This document shows, piece by piece, positions 44,386 through 52,078 of a stretch of DNA of 62,781 bases. Position 1 is the first letter of the stretch, and each line of letters opens with the position of its first letter. A program made the position numbers and the translations under genes. Source of the stretch: Micavibrio sp. GTDB taxonomy: Bacteria > Pseudomonadota > Alphaproteobacteria > Micavibrionales > Micavibrionaceae. The notes under the pieces were generated by a model. The model made no database searches. It was not told where the DNA came from and saw only the letters and a program-made list of their open reading frames with translations. The stretch spans positions 1-62,781 of the forward strand of contig JALSJP010000015.1 in assembly GCA_026989265.1 (NCBI GenBank), in the 5' to 3' direction.

Positions 44386-44404
44386 TGAATGGCAGTGCTT
44401 GCAG
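44386..44404. other. Possible left att-like remnant of the mobile island
   Basis: TGAATGGCAG here is repeated at 46002-46011, overlapping the encoded CCA and acceptor end of tRNA-Trp. Over 19 bases the two match at 15. The decayed island lies between them. The match is short, so this is tentative. Confidence 0.25.
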
Positions 44405-44455
44405 TCTGGCACTAACCATTCTTAGCATTATAATCACTGTTATCAGGGATTCTTT

Positions 44456-44569
44456 TTACGTTGGGATATACCGCCCATTTTTATAAGAGCCCGAAAACTC
44501 AATCAGATCAAGTTCAATTAATCCTGCTATATCACGTTTGACCATTCTGATAAAAGGCAGCTCGATCAA
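44456..44569 (-). pseudogene. Fragment of a C-terminal winged-helix domain
   Basis: A minus-strand frame with no usable start ends at the TAA at 44456-44458. It reads about 37 residues that look like a real protein terminus (IRMVKRDIAGLIELDLIEF, then GSYKNGRYIPT). The pattern resembles the C-terminal helix-turn-helix of some Fic-family proteins, where a helix with RDI is followed by a GR-Y strand. The upstream part is missing. Confidence 0.35.
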
Positions 44570-44681
44570 TTAAAGCTGGGCAATGTGGTCTTGAGCACCA
44601 TAGCAAAGCAATAAGGAGACCGAGACCCTTTCGCGTGAAAGCCGCGGAAAGCGTCGGGACCGCAGGAGAACAAGCCTTGCT

Positions 44682-44879
44682 TTGCAACAGATTGGGGAGG
44701 CTGGGTTAAGGGCAATATTTCCTCAAAGCCAGCAGCGCAGTGTTCGTAGATTAATTGAGCAAGCTAAGAAACATCAATCCCACGGAAACGCACGCTGGAT
44801 TGCTACTCAACAAATTGAACAAAAACTGTTAAAGTTTGAGTTAACACAACTTGAAAGCTGTATTAAGAGGAAAATGTAA
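44682..44879 (+). CDS. Hypothetical 65-residue basic protein
   Basis: I do not recognise this product. It is helical and rich in Gln, Arg and Lys. The start is a TTG, but the same frame is open back to 44604, so it may be the 3' end of a truncated gene. Its stop abuts the ATG of the next gene (ATGTAAATG), with GAGGA just before, which suggests translational coupling inside the former mobile element. Confidence 0.35.
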   Translation: MQQIGEAGLRAIFPQSQQRSVRRLIEQAKKHQSHGNARWIATQQIEQKLLKFELTQLESCIKRKM

Positions 44880-45482
44880 ATGTTTAGTGTACCTGCAAAT
44901 TTTATTGGTGATTTTAAAACAGGCGATAATATAAATTATAATCTACAAATCTTATCTACTTTGTATGATTGTTGTGAGCATGAAGAATGTAATAAAAATT
45001 ACCTAATAAAGCCTATAATATTAACAATAATGAGTGTTGTTGAAGCAGTTCTTTGTGATTTTGACAGCCGTATAAGGTGGTTTACTAGAGAAGGTGTTTC
45101 AAATATTCCTGCAGATGTTTTAGGTATGGTAAGGTCTAAGAACTATGACCAACTTGAAAAATATATCGCTTGCGCTAAAAAACATGACTTTTTCGATAGT
45201 GCATATAGTCAAATTTATGATGATTTAAACAAGCTAAGAGAAGTTAGGAATCGAATTCATATTCAGAATAAAAAAAACTATACTCCAAGAGTTGAACAGT
45301 TAGCATTTCAAGAAAATAACAAAGTGTTAGCTGAAAATGTATTGGAGGTGGTTTTACGAACGATGGATAAAAAATATACCAGACCGCCTAGCGTTCAAGG
45401 GTGTGTAAGCGATTTTTCTATTCCATGGTCAGCAAGACATGAAAATATAACGAGTGGTAATAGCAATGCGCAAACAGTCTGA
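44880..45482 (+). CDS. Hypothetical 200-residue protein, possibly HEPN-like
   Basis: The protein is mostly helical, with no signal or membrane segment. Near residue 120-130 it has LNKLREVRNRIHIQ, which resembles the R-N-x-x-x-H catalytic signature of HEPN-type RNases found in defence and toxin modules. The match is only a motif, and the last 30 residues look non-conserved. Base composition is more AT-rich than the flanking metal genes. The end overlaps a truncated recombinase start by 17 bases. I infer it is cargo of the mobile element. Confidence 0.5.
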   Translation: MFSVPANFIGDFKTGDNINYNLQILSTLYDCCEHEECNKNYLIKPIILTIMSVVEAVLCDFDSRIRWFTREGVSNIPADVLGMVRSKNYDQLEKYIACAKKHDFFDSAYSQIYDDLNKLREVRNRIHIQNKKNYTPRVEQLAFQENNKVLAENVLEVVLRTMDKKYTRPPSVQGCVSDFSIPWSARHENITSGNSNAQTV

Positions 45483-45590
45483 ACAAAATAAAGCCCGTAC
45501 AGCGATTTTATTCGCCCGTGTATCAACCAAAGACCAAGAGGAGTTTGGGCATTCACTTCCTGCGCAAATTGAAAAGCTGCGCAGTTATAC
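45466..45590 (+). pseudogene. Truncated serine recombinase (resolvase N-terminus)
   Basis: The first 40 or so residues (ARTAILFARVSTKDQEEFGHSLPAQIEKLRSY) are the start of a resolvase/invertase catalytic domain, including the nucleophile Ser in ARVSTKDQ. Homology stops abruptly at about 45590, where the sequence changes to the Fic fragment in the opposite orientation. More than 90 percent of a large serine recombinase would be missing. Confidence 0.8.
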
Positions 45591-45805
45591 CTTAATCGTA
45601 TCCGTAGAGCAATTTGCTATTTTTGCGTATTTAGATGTGTTCATATGGCCTTTAAAATATTCAAACATTCTATTCACGATCAAGCGTTGTCGCTCATTTA
45701 CTGATTTCTGATTTAAATGACCCCATAATTTGGATTTATGAAGGACGGTGGCCAATGTTTCTTCCGCGCCTTCAATGGCTCGCTCTAAGCATTTTAAAAA
45801 CCACA
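45585..45805 (-). pseudogene. Truncated Fic-family protein, C-terminal part
   Basis: The minus-strand frame reads WFLKCLERAIEGAEETL, VNERQRLIVNRMFEYFKG and NTSKYAKIANCSTDT, the typical C-terminal region (after the Fic core) of Fic/DUF4172-type proteins with a helix-turn-helix. Both ends are cut: at 45805 it meets an IS3 transposase piece, and at about 45590 it meets the recombinase piece. The AMPylation motif HPFxxGNG is absent, so the fragment is inactive. Confidence 0.7.
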
Positions 45806-45904
45806 TGAGCCATTTTGTTGCGGATTGCCAGGCTGGATAAATCCTAGCTGTATATCATGTTTTTCTGCCCAGTTTGCAAGCAATTCACTGATATATTCAA
45901 GACC
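45806..45904 (-). pseudogene. IS3-family transposase (OrfB) fragment
   Basis: Reading on the minus strand from 45904 gives GLEYISELLANWAEKHDIQ then LGFIQPGNPQQNGS, part of the rve integrase core that follows the second catalytic Asp (normally DNGxE). A TAA six bases upstream and loss of the usual DN show it is decayed. Homology ends exactly where the Fic fragment starts. The remaining 45905-46000 holds a GC-rich stretch without a recognisable gene. Confidence 0.75.
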
Positions 45905-46001
45905 ATATTAGCTCCAGCGCATGAGGTTGAAGCCACCGCAAAGCGGCGCGGAACGCCGCGGCTCACAGGCTCATTCTCTCATAATGTATGGAATGCTGGA
46001 C

Positions 46002-46020
46002 TGAATGGCAGGGGCAGCAG
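46002..46020. other. Possible right att-like site at the tRNA-Trp 3' end
   Basis: This is the partner of 44386-44404. It overlaps the acceptor end and encoded CCA of tRNA-Trp, a frequent integration target, and the decayed island begins immediately beyond it. Confidence 0.25.
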
Positions 46021-46081
46021 GACTTGAACCCGCGACCGTCGGATTTGGAATCCGATGCTCTACCAACTGAGCTATACCCCT
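46006..46081 (-). tRNA. tRNA-Trp (CCA)
   Basis: On the minus strand, acceptor AGGGGTA pairs with TGCCCCT (one G-U pair), followed by discriminator G and an encoded CCA. The D arm is AGCTCAGTTGGTAGAGC, the anticodon loop TTCCAAA gives anticodon CCA, and the T arm carries GTTCAAGT. The 3' end faces the decayed mobile island. Confidence 0.96.
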
Positions 46082-46115
46082 ATATTTCACCAATAAACCA
46101 AATGATGATGGCATA

Positions 46116-46143
46116 TCTATAGCGCAAGAATCATTAAGTGCAA
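46116..46143 (-). promoter_or_regulatory. Promoter of tRNA-Trp
   Basis: On the minus strand, TTGCAC (46138-46143) and TATAGA (46116-46121) are separated by 16 bases and lie 34 bases upstream of the tRNA. Confidence 0.5.
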
Positions 46144-46232
46144 TTAAAAAATAAAAAAATATGTAGAAAGATGTTATCAGCTATTGATTTTTATTGCAAA
46201 AGTCGATAATTCATAACCCTTGCATTGGTACT

Positions 46233-46306
46233 GCGGGCGTAGTTCAATGGTAGAACGACAGCCTTCCAAGCTGTATATGCCGGTTCGATCCCGGTCGCCC
46301 GCTCCA
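46233..46306 (+). tRNA. tRNA-Gly (UCC)
   Basis: Acceptor GCGGGCG pairs with CGCCCGC. The D arm is GTTCAATGGTAGAAC, the anticodon loop CTTCCAA gives anticodon TCC, and the T arm carries GTTCGATC. Discriminator T and an encoded CCA follow. It lies upstream of tuf on the same strand, the common tRNA-tuf arrangement. Confidence 0.96.
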
Positions 46307-46337
46307 AATGTATGGTAAAGTTTATTAAAGGGGGATT

Positions 46338-46563
46338 ATGGGTATGGGAGAGTTTAGTTTTAAAGATCCAAGTAAATTGGTTGATTATAGAGGTAAGGAT
46401 TATGATCCTGAAAAGATGAAAAAAATCGTGCGTTATAAACGCATTTGAAAGTATGGCTGGTGCGCAGTTGCTTAGTGTTTCTCAAGATGGTGATATTGTT
46501 ACCGCAAGCTACGATGGTGAGTTGAGTAATAAGCAAAATGATTATGTGAATAATTTAGGTTAA
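46338..46563 (+). pseudogene. Small gene split by an apparent +1 frameshift
   Basis: An ATG at 46338 with GGGGG just before it opens a 36-residue frame that ends ...YKRI at a TGA (46446-46448). In the +1 frame the reading continues without a break through ESMAGAQLLSVSQDGDIVTASYDGELSNK to a TAA at 46561. The second half has no good ribosome site of its own. Together they would make about 74 residues. It could be a true frameshift mutation, a sequencing error, or recoding at ATT-TGA. I do not recognise the family. It sits between tRNA-Gly and tuf. Confidence 0.5.
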
Positions 46564-46587
46564 TTTTAAAAAAGAAGGAGACATAAG

Positions 46588-47766
46588 ATGTCAAAAGAGA
46601 AGTTTGAGCGGAATAAGCCGCATTGTAATATTGGTACTATTGGTCATGTTGACCATGGTAAGACGACGCTGACGGCTGCTATCACTAAATATTTTGGTGA
46701 TTTCAAGGATTATGATGAGATTGACGGCGCTCCTGAGGAGAAGGCTCGCGGTATCACGATTTCAACGGCTCATGTTGAGTATGAAACGGACGCTCGTCAC
46801 TATGCTCATGTTGATTGCCCGGGTCACGCCGACTATGTTAAGAACATGATTACTGGCGCGGCTCAAATGGATGGCGGAATTTTGGTGGTAAACGCTGCTG
46901 ACGGCCCTATGCCACAAACCAGAGAGCATATTTTGCTTGCTCGCCAAGTTGGCGTTCCTGCGCTTGTTGTGTTCATGAATAAAGTTGACCAAGTTGATGA
47001 TGAGGAGCTTTTGGAGCTTGTCGAGATGGAAATCCGCGAGCTATTAACTTCATATGATTTCCCTGGTGATGATATTCCTATTATTTCTGGCTCTGCTTTA
47101 GCGGCTTTAGAAGGTCGTGACCCTGAGATTGGCGAGAATAAAATCCGCGAATTAATGGCAGCAGTTGACAAATATATTCCTCAACCTGAGCGTGAGATTG
47201 ACAAAGATTTCTTGATGCCTGTTGAGGATGTGTTCTCTATTTCTGGTCGTGGAACTGTTGCTACTGGTCGTATTGAGCAAGGCGTTTGTAACGTTGGCGA
47301 TGAAATTGAAATTGTTGGCATTAAAGACACTCAAAAAACAGTTGTGACTGGTGTTGAAATGTTCCGCAAACTGCTTGATCGCGGTGAAGCTGGCGATAAT
47401 GTTGGTGTTTTACTTCGTGGAACTAAGCGTGAAGATATTGAGCGTGGTCAAGTTTTATGTAAGCCGAAAAGCATTACTCCGCATACAAAATTCACAGCAG
47501 AAGCTTATATTTTGTCTAAAGAAGAGGGCGGTCGCCATACTCCGTTTTTTGCGAATTACCGTCCGCAGTTTTACTTCCGCACAACTGATGTGACTGGTGA
47601 AGTGAAATTGCCAGAAGGTACGGAAATGGTTATGCCTGGTGATAATATCAATGGCATGGAAGTGACACTGATTGCACCAATTGCAATGACTGAGGGTCTT
47701 CGTTTTGCTATCCGTGAAGGCGGCAGAACTGTTGGCGCGGGCGTCGTTGGTAAAATTATTGAGTGA
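46588..47766 (+). CDS. tuf: Elongation factor Tu
   Basis: EF-Tu delivers aminoacyl-tRNA to the ribosome. The 392-residue protein has the G1 motif GHVDHGKT near residue 19, DCPGH, NKVD, the switch regions, and domains II and III ending [11 protein letters not shown]. The start has AGAAGGAG 6 bases upstream. Codon choice is visibly more biased (many T-ending codons) than in neighbours, as expected for a highly expressed gene. rpsJ or fusA is not adjacent. Confidence 0.99.
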   Translation: MSKEKFERNKPHCNIGTIGHVDHGKTTLTAAITKYFGDFKDYDEIDGAPEEKARGITISTAHVEYETDARHYAHVDCPGHADYVKNMITGAAQMDGGILVVNAADGPMPQTREHILLARQVGVPALVVFMNKVDQVDDEELLELVEMEIRELLTSYDFPGDDIPIISGSALAALEGRDPEIGENKIRELMAAVDKYIPQPEREIDKDFLMPVEDVFSISGRGTVATGRIEQGVCNVGDEIEIVGIKDTQKTVVTGVEMFRKLLDRGEAGDNVGVLLRGTKREDIERGQVLCKPKSITPHTKFTAEAYILSKEEGGRHTPFFANYRPQFYFRTTDVTGEVKLPEGTEMVMPGDNINGMEVTLIAPIAMTEGLRFAIREGGRTVGAGVVGKIIE

Positions 47767-47784
47767 TTAGCTTCGTAAGTTAAA

Positions 47785-47850
47785 GTACGGTCTTCGTCAA
47801 ATCAAGCCTTACGTATAAACATACGCTGCGCTTGATTTTCCTAGCCGTAC
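47785..47850. repeat. Three-tier palindrome in the tuf 3' region
   Basis: Three nested perfect stems are visible: GTACGG (47785-47790) with CCGTAC (47845-47850), AAATCAAGC (47799-47807) with GCTTGATTT (47830-47838), and CGTAT (47812-47816) with ATACG (47821-47825) around an AAAC loop. It could be a 3' protective structure, a processing site or a REP-like mobile repeat. Confidence 0.75.
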
Positions 47851-47927
47851 ATAAATTTATAGTGCGTCTTATTCTTAATAAAAGTTACTATACTTTGCTA
47901 TGGCTTACCGTATTTAAGTAATTATTT

Positions 47928-47959
47928 AAAGCTCCGCTTAATATAGTGGGGCTTTTTTT
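47928..47959 (+). terminator. Rho-independent terminator downstream of tuf
   Basis: AAAGCTCC (47928-47935) pairs with GGGGCTTT (47948-47955) with one G-U pair and is followed by a T run. It ends 34 bases before the next gene. Confidence 0.8.
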
Positions 47960-47992
47960 ATGACCGTAATAATGTTATGATTAAGACCTTAT

Positions 47993-48754
47993 ATGAAAAG
48001 GTTTACTATTATGAATTTTGCGGTCCTGCTTAGTGTTTTGTTTATAGCATTTTCCATGCCTGCTTATGCTGAACTATCTGATATTAAACAAAGCATGTCT
48101 CCAAGAGAGCTCAATGTTTGGAAAAGCAGAATTCCTAGATATACAAAGCAGTATGATGAGCTTTTGAAGGAAATATACAAAAACCCAGATATTATTAAAG
48201 ATAAAGTGCCTTTATTGCGCTCATATTACCCATTAACGCAGCAATATCAGCCATTTTCCAAGGAAATTTTAGATAAAATAGCAGCTCATGCAATGGTGCT
48301 TGATTCCACTTCTGATAATGAGATCATTAATGATGCTTTGGCATCCTATAACGGCTTAATTAGAAAACATTTAATGAATTTTGACGTTGCGTCTTTTGCT
48401 TTAACTATGGCTCGCCTTGATGGTCGCTTTGGCGATGAATTCTTTTATAAAAAAATCCGTGATACATTAATTAAAACTTTCAATAGAGATGGAATGGGGA
48501 CACGCTCTGAGACCGCTTATAATATCTTAAGCTATGGTGAGGAAACATATGTACTTGAGCATATTGCTAAAAAAATTGAAAGCAGTGAGATTTTTGAAGT
48601 CCGTAAAAAATATTACAATGTTCATGAAATAATTAATAATGATGGGAATTATAAGCAAATATTTATGAATGTAACCCAGCCAATAAAAAATATTTTCTAT
48701 AACAAGGCAATTGAAGAGCAGAAAAATAAAACACCTCTAAGACCTATTCAATAA
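47993..48754 (+). CDS. Secreted hypothetical protein
   Basis: I do not recognise this 253-residue protein. It has a standard signal peptide (about 1-26, cleavage after AYA) and a helical, charged mature chain with no cysteines, so it is probably periplasmic. Several Tyr-rich phrases (LLRSYYPLTQQYQP) stand out. It is followed convergently by ppa, 8 bases beyond. Confidence 0.7.
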   Translation: MKRFTIMNFAVLLSVLFIAFSMPAYAELSDIKQSMSPRELNVWKSRIPRYTKQYDELLKEIYKNPDIIKDKVPLLRSYYPLTQQYQPFSKEILDKIAAHAMVLDSTSDNEIINDALASYNGLIRKHLMNFDVASFALTMARLDGRFGDEFFYKKIRDTLIKTFNRDGMGTRSETAYNILSYGEETYVLEHIAKKIESSEIFEVRKKYYNVHEIINNDGNYKQIFMNVTQPIKNIFYNKAIEEQKNKTPLRPIQ

Positions 48755-48762
48755 CTTAAAGT

Positions 48763-49302
48763 CTAATTCGCCTTAGACTGCTTATCATTTTCCATTCCCT
48801 CAATGATAAGGGATTTAGCCTTTTGGGAGCCTTCCCAGCCCTGCATTTTAACCCATTTACCTTTTTCAAGATCTTTATAATGGGTGAAGAAATGCTCAAT
48901 CTCATCCAGCAATATTTGCGGCAGGTCACTATATTCCTTAATATCAGCAAACATAGGGTGAGTTTTATCAACGGGAACCGCCAAAATTTTCTCATCTTGC
49001 CCGCCATCATCCTCCATTACCAAAACCCCAACAGGGCGCGCTTGAATTACCGCGCCTGGTATAATCGCGTGCTGCGCATAGACAAGCACATCAACAGGAT
49101 CGCCGTCACCGCCAAGGGTTTGAGGAATAAATCCGTAATTTGCAGGATAGAACATCGGCGTATGCACAAATCGATCAACAAATAAAGCGCCTGACTCTTT
49201 GTCTATTTCATACTTAACAGGCGCGCCTCCTGCTGTATTTTCAATTATAACATTAACATTATTTGGAGCATCGCTGCCGACAGAAATTTTAGATATATCC
49301 AT
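48763..49302 (-). CDS. ppa: Inorganic pyrophosphatase
   Basis: The 179-residue type I pyrophosphatase has the [16 protein letters not shown] motif, [23 protein letters not shown] with the catalytic aspartates, and a third Asp region at [13 protein letters not shown]. It hydrolyses pyrophosphate and pulls biosynthetic reactions forward. The length is typical of bacterial family I enzymes. Confidence 0.97.
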   Translation of the reverse strand: MDISKISVGSDAPNNVNVIIENTAGGAPVKYEIDKESGALFVDRFVHTPMFYPANYGFIPQTLGGDGDPVDVLVYAQHAIIPGAVIQARPVGVLVMEDDGGQDEKILAVPVDKTHPMFADIKEYSDLPQILLDEIEHFFTHYKDLEKGKWVKMQGWEGSQKAKSLIIEGMENDKQSKAN

Positions 49303-49396
49303 GATTCATGTTACCTTTTACGGGGGTCAAATATTATTACCATGAATTAATACAAGCCTTACCCTTTAACGGCAAGGGTTTTTATTGTATATGCCA

Positions 49397-49426
49397 GAAA
49401 AAAACGCCCCGAAAATATCGGAGCGT
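49397..49426 (-). terminator. Rho-independent terminator of the cold-shock gene
   Basis: On the minus strand, ACGCTCCGA and TCGGGGCGT form a 9-bp stem (one G-U pair) with a 5-base loop, followed by seven T residues. It lies 33 bases after the csp stop. Confidence 0.85.
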
Positions 49427-49458
49427 CTAAGAATTCTATTTAAAGCTTGTAAAGCCTA

Positions 49459-49662
49459 TTAAGCGGCTTTCAAATTACCAGCAGCTTGCTTGCCACGGTT
49501 TTCTGTAAGCTCATACTCAACTTTTTGACCTTCGTCTAATGATCCCATTCCAGCCTGTTCAACAGCAGAGATATGTACGAATACATCCTGTCCGCCATCG
49601 TCAGGTACAATAAAACCAAATCCCTTAGTTGGGTTAAACCATTTAACGGTTCCTGTAGCCAT
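49459..49662 (-). CDS. CspA-family cold-shock protein
   Basis: The 67-residue protein is a complete cold-shock domain with RNP1 KGFGFI and RNP2 VFVHISAV. It binds single-stranded RNA/DNA and melts secondary structure in mRNA. It has its own terminator, and a candidate promoter about 90 bases upstream would give a leader of moderate length. Confidence 0.97.
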   Translation of the reverse strand: MATGTVKWFNPTKGFGFIVPDDGGQDVFVHISAVEQAGMGSLDEGQKVEYELTENRGKQAAGNLKAA

Positions 49663-49753
49663 TTCTGATACTCCTTATATAAATTAACAATCAGCTCTTA
49701 TTAGGTATTCGGCTGATGTTTAAGTCAGGTATCGAAGCTATTAAGAGTGGGAA

Positions 49754-49782
49754 GACTAAACGTTTTACTAAGGCTTTGTCAA
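49754..49782 (-). promoter_or_regulatory. Candidate promoter of the cold-shock gene
   Basis: On the minus strand, TTGACA (49777-49782) and TTAGTC (49754-49759) are 17 bases apart. The -10 is weak. The transcript would carry a leader of roughly 85 bases. Confidence 0.4.
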
Positions 49783-49905
49783 GGAAAGAAATTATTTATT
49801 TGAAAAAACTCTAAAACGCGATATTGAATAAAAATAATATTAACTGATTTTTCCAATAAATTCTGTTAGAATCACTATGATATCTTGAATAAAAAAGGAC
49901 AGAAT

Positions 49906-50433
49906 ATGCAAAAGGGTGCTGATGTTTTAGAGCGTAAATGTTTACAAGCAGGCAAGGTGTTTATAAAAGAGGGAGAAGAAAATTCCCGAGCATATATGGT
50001 GCAGGTTGGTGAGGTTTTATCCTTCACAATGGAGGGGGGTCGTAAAATAGAGATAGAACGTCTTGGTTCAGGCTCTATCATCGGGGAGCGTCACCTTGCT
50101 GTAGACGAGCCAGCAACCATTAGCTATGAAGCTATCGTATCAACAACAGTAGTTATTATAACGCGCCAAGAATTTCAAAAGCTACTATCCAAAGCGGACA
50201 AAACCATCAAAACTGTACTAGATCATGCTATTGAAAAAGTTAGATATTATGAGCGGCTTTCAACCACTCGGGCTGTTAAAAACTCACAAATAGATGACGC
50301 AACATATGCGCTTATGCAAGGTTTGCTCACGGGCGTTCCTGAGAACAAGAAAAGTCAGTATGAAGATGCGATATTGCCGCATATAAACGGTATGATAACT
50401 GCTATAAAAGATATTAAGAAAAGCAAAAAATAA
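49906..50433 (+). CDS. Cyclic nucleotide-binding-domain protein
   Basis: The 175-residue protein has a cNMP-binding beta roll (about 8-115): KVFIKEGEENSRAYMVQVGEV, then LGSGSIIGERHLAVDEP, and a final helix region. A helical C-terminus with no helix-turn-helix and no kinase follows. It therefore lacks an obvious output domain. The phosphate-cassette Arg seems poorly conserved, so nucleotide binding is uncertain. The ATG at 49906 with AGGA upstream is preferred to a TTG 7 codons earlier. Confidence 0.82.
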   Translation: MQKGADVLERKCLQAGKVFIKEGEENSRAYMVQVGEVLSFTMEGGRKIEIERLGSGSIIGERHLAVDEPATISYEAIVSTTVVIITRQEFQKLLSKADKTIKTVLDHAIEKVRYYERLSTTRAVKNSQIDDATYALMQGLLTGVPENKKSQYEDAILPHINGMITAIKDIKKSKK

Positions 50434-50486
50434 TATCTCTAAACCGTAAAAAATATAAATTGAGTAACTTGCAGCCACCTCAGATA

Positions 50487-51431
50487 TTATATAAGCTTTG
50501 CAATAAGGGCTTCGACTTGCTCGGGATTTCCTGCGTTTTGACAAGATATAGAGCGATCAATGCGCCGCGAAAGACCGCATAAAACCTTACCTGCGCCAAG
50601 CTCAATCATTTCATCCACGCCATTATCACGCATATAAAGCACAGATTCGCGCCAGCGCACAGTCCTTGTCACTTGCTTAACCAGCAGGTCTTTGATGGTT
50701 TCAGGGTTGTTTTCTTGGCTAGCGGTAACATTAGCAACCAACGGAACAATAGGAGCGTTAAAGTTTGTCGTGGCTAAAGCTTCTTGCATTGCATCTGCTG
50801 CTGGTGACATAAGCTCACAATGAAATGGCGCACTTACCGCTAGGATAACGGATTTGCGCGCTCCGCGTTCATTGGCTATCGCTACCGCGCGCTCAACCGC
50901 TTCTTTGTGACCGCTAACCACCACTTGCCCATCAGAATTATCATTTGCAGCAACGCATATCTGGTTTTGAGCGGCTTCTTTTGCTATTTGCTCAACCGCA
51001 TCAAAATCTAGCCCAATTATCGCCGCCATAGAGCCAATACCAACGGGCACAGCCTTTTGCATGGACGTCCCGCGAAGTTTTAAAAGCCGCGCCGAATCGG
51101 GCAATGAAATTACTTCCGCAGCCGTTAGGGCGGAATATTCACCAAGTGAATGACCAGCAACAAAAGCGCAGCTATCTTGCAGATTTATATTGCCCTGCTT
51201 TTTTAATATATTAACAACCGCCATGGACATAGCCATAAGTGCGGGCTGCGTGTTTTGCGTCACGTTAAGCTCAGCCTCATCACCGCTAAACATCATTGCG
51301 CTTAGATTTTGCGATAATGCATCATCGACTTCTTGGAATATCTCGCGGGCTTCTAGGAAATTCTCGGAAAGGTCTTTGCCCATTCCTATAAATTGCGATC
51401 CTTGTCCAGGAAAAACAAAAGCACGTGTCAT
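50487..51431 (-). CDS. fabD: Malonyl-CoA:ACP transacylase FabD
   Basis: FabD loads malonyl onto acyl carrier protein for fatty-acid synthesis. The 314-residue protein has the PGQGSQ start, the nucleophile Ser95 in GHSLGEYSAL and the His in APFHCELM. It is divergent from the rpsF-rpsR-rplI operon, as in many alphaproteobacteria, but a small unknown gene intervenes and fabG is not next to it. Confidence 0.98.
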   Translation of the reverse strand: MTRAFVFPGQGSQFIGMGKDLSENFLEAREIFQEVDDALSQNLSAMMFSGDEAELNVTQNTQPALMAMSMAVVNILKKQGNINLQDSCAFVAGHSLGEYSALTAAEVISLPDSARLLKLRGTSMQKAVPVGIGSMAAIIGLDFDAVEQIAKEAAQNQICVAANDNSDGQVVVSGHKEAVERAVAIANERGARKSVILAVSAPFHCELMSPAADAMQEALATTNFNAPIVPLVANVTASQENNPETIKDLLVKQVTRTVRWRESVLYMRDNGVDEMIELGAGKVLCGLSRRIDRSISCQNAGNPEQVEALIAKLI

Positions 51432-51631
51432 TTTTATCTCATTTCTAAAAAGTTATACAATTAGCAGATATGCCTGAATGACCATATTTTATGCGGAGAT
51501 TTTGTCAATATATAATATCACACGCGTAAAAATTAGACTTTAAGTTGCATTTATATTTATTTTGTGTAATTGTTTCTTTCTTAATGGAATTTTTGAAACA
51601 TTATTTCAAGTAATTATTGGGAGGTAATTAT

Positions 51632-51919
51632 ATGAGTGATTTAATAAAAAGAGATGTCAGGCACGTTATAGAAGAGCTAGACGCCGCTTACCATGGTTCT
51701 ACCGAATATAGTGGGATGAATGCCGACTATGCCAATTTTGCGGGAATGGCTATTGGGCAATTTCGCACTGCTATGCGTGATCCTGATTTAACACGTGATA
51801 GACTTGAACTATTATTGCGTAAAGGTATTAACAAGCACCGCGCTAAACGCTGTGACAGTAGCTGGACAAAGTTCGTTGCGTCATATGTTGCAAAATCATC
51901 AAATACTAATATAGCTTAA
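51632..51919 (+). CDS. Hypothetical 95-residue protein
   Basis: I do not recognise this soluble protein. It is helical, with a basic C-terminal half (LLLRKGINKHRAKRCDSSW) and no membrane segment. GGGAGG precedes the ATG at 51632, which I prefer to a TTG five codons earlier. It is not clearly coupled to rpsF, whose start is 160 bases downstream. The 200-base gap before it (51432-51631) contains no other feature I can support. Confidence 0.6.
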   Translation: MSDLIKRDVRHVIEELDAAYHGSTEYSGMNADYANFAGMAIGQFRTAMRDPDLTRDRLELLLRKGINKHRAKRCDSSWTKFVASYVAKSSNTNIA

Positions 51920-52002
51920 GAGCCGTATTTAGAGATTTTTAAAGAAATAACTTGCGTATAATGCATATTTCGCTATAGTTCAGCAACTTTAAATATAACC
52001 TC

Positions 52003-52057
52003 GCTAGCGATAAGGTTCGTTAGCTATGCTAAAAGGTCGGGTTTTCTGTCATTTAGC
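52003..52057 (+). promoter_or_regulatory. Hairpins in the rpsF leader
   Basis: GCTAGCGA (52003-52010) pairs with TCGTTAGC (52017-52024), with one G-U pair and a 6-base loop. Next, GCTAAA (52028-52033) can pair with TTTAGC (52052-52057). Leaders of this operon in several phyla carry an S6:S18-binding structure. I do not see the defining bulge clearly, so a regulatory role is only suggested. Confidence 0.4.
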
Positions 52058-52078
52058 AATAACTCTGGAGGAGCGAAA

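Noticed and set aside
44600-44880. Possible structured RNA or group II intron-like sequence in the GC-richer stretch
   Set aside because: I could not find domain V or any convincing long pairing, and the stretch is open in one frame.
46181-46215. Promoter for tRNA-Gly/tuf (TTGATT and GATAAT)
   Set aside because: The spacing of 15 bases is short and alternatives in this AT-rich stretch are equally good, so no single promoter is supported.
49361-49384. ACCCTT/AAGGGT hairpin followed by T residues on the plus strand
   Set aside because: No plus-strand gene ends nearby, and it points away from ppa and csp transcription. A weak stem of 6 bp is not enough for a terminator or RNA call.
49716-49814. 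32-codon basic open frame antisense to the cold-shock gene promoter
   Set aside because: It is short, has no convincing ribosome site and overlaps the candidate csp promoter. Peptide evidence would be needed.
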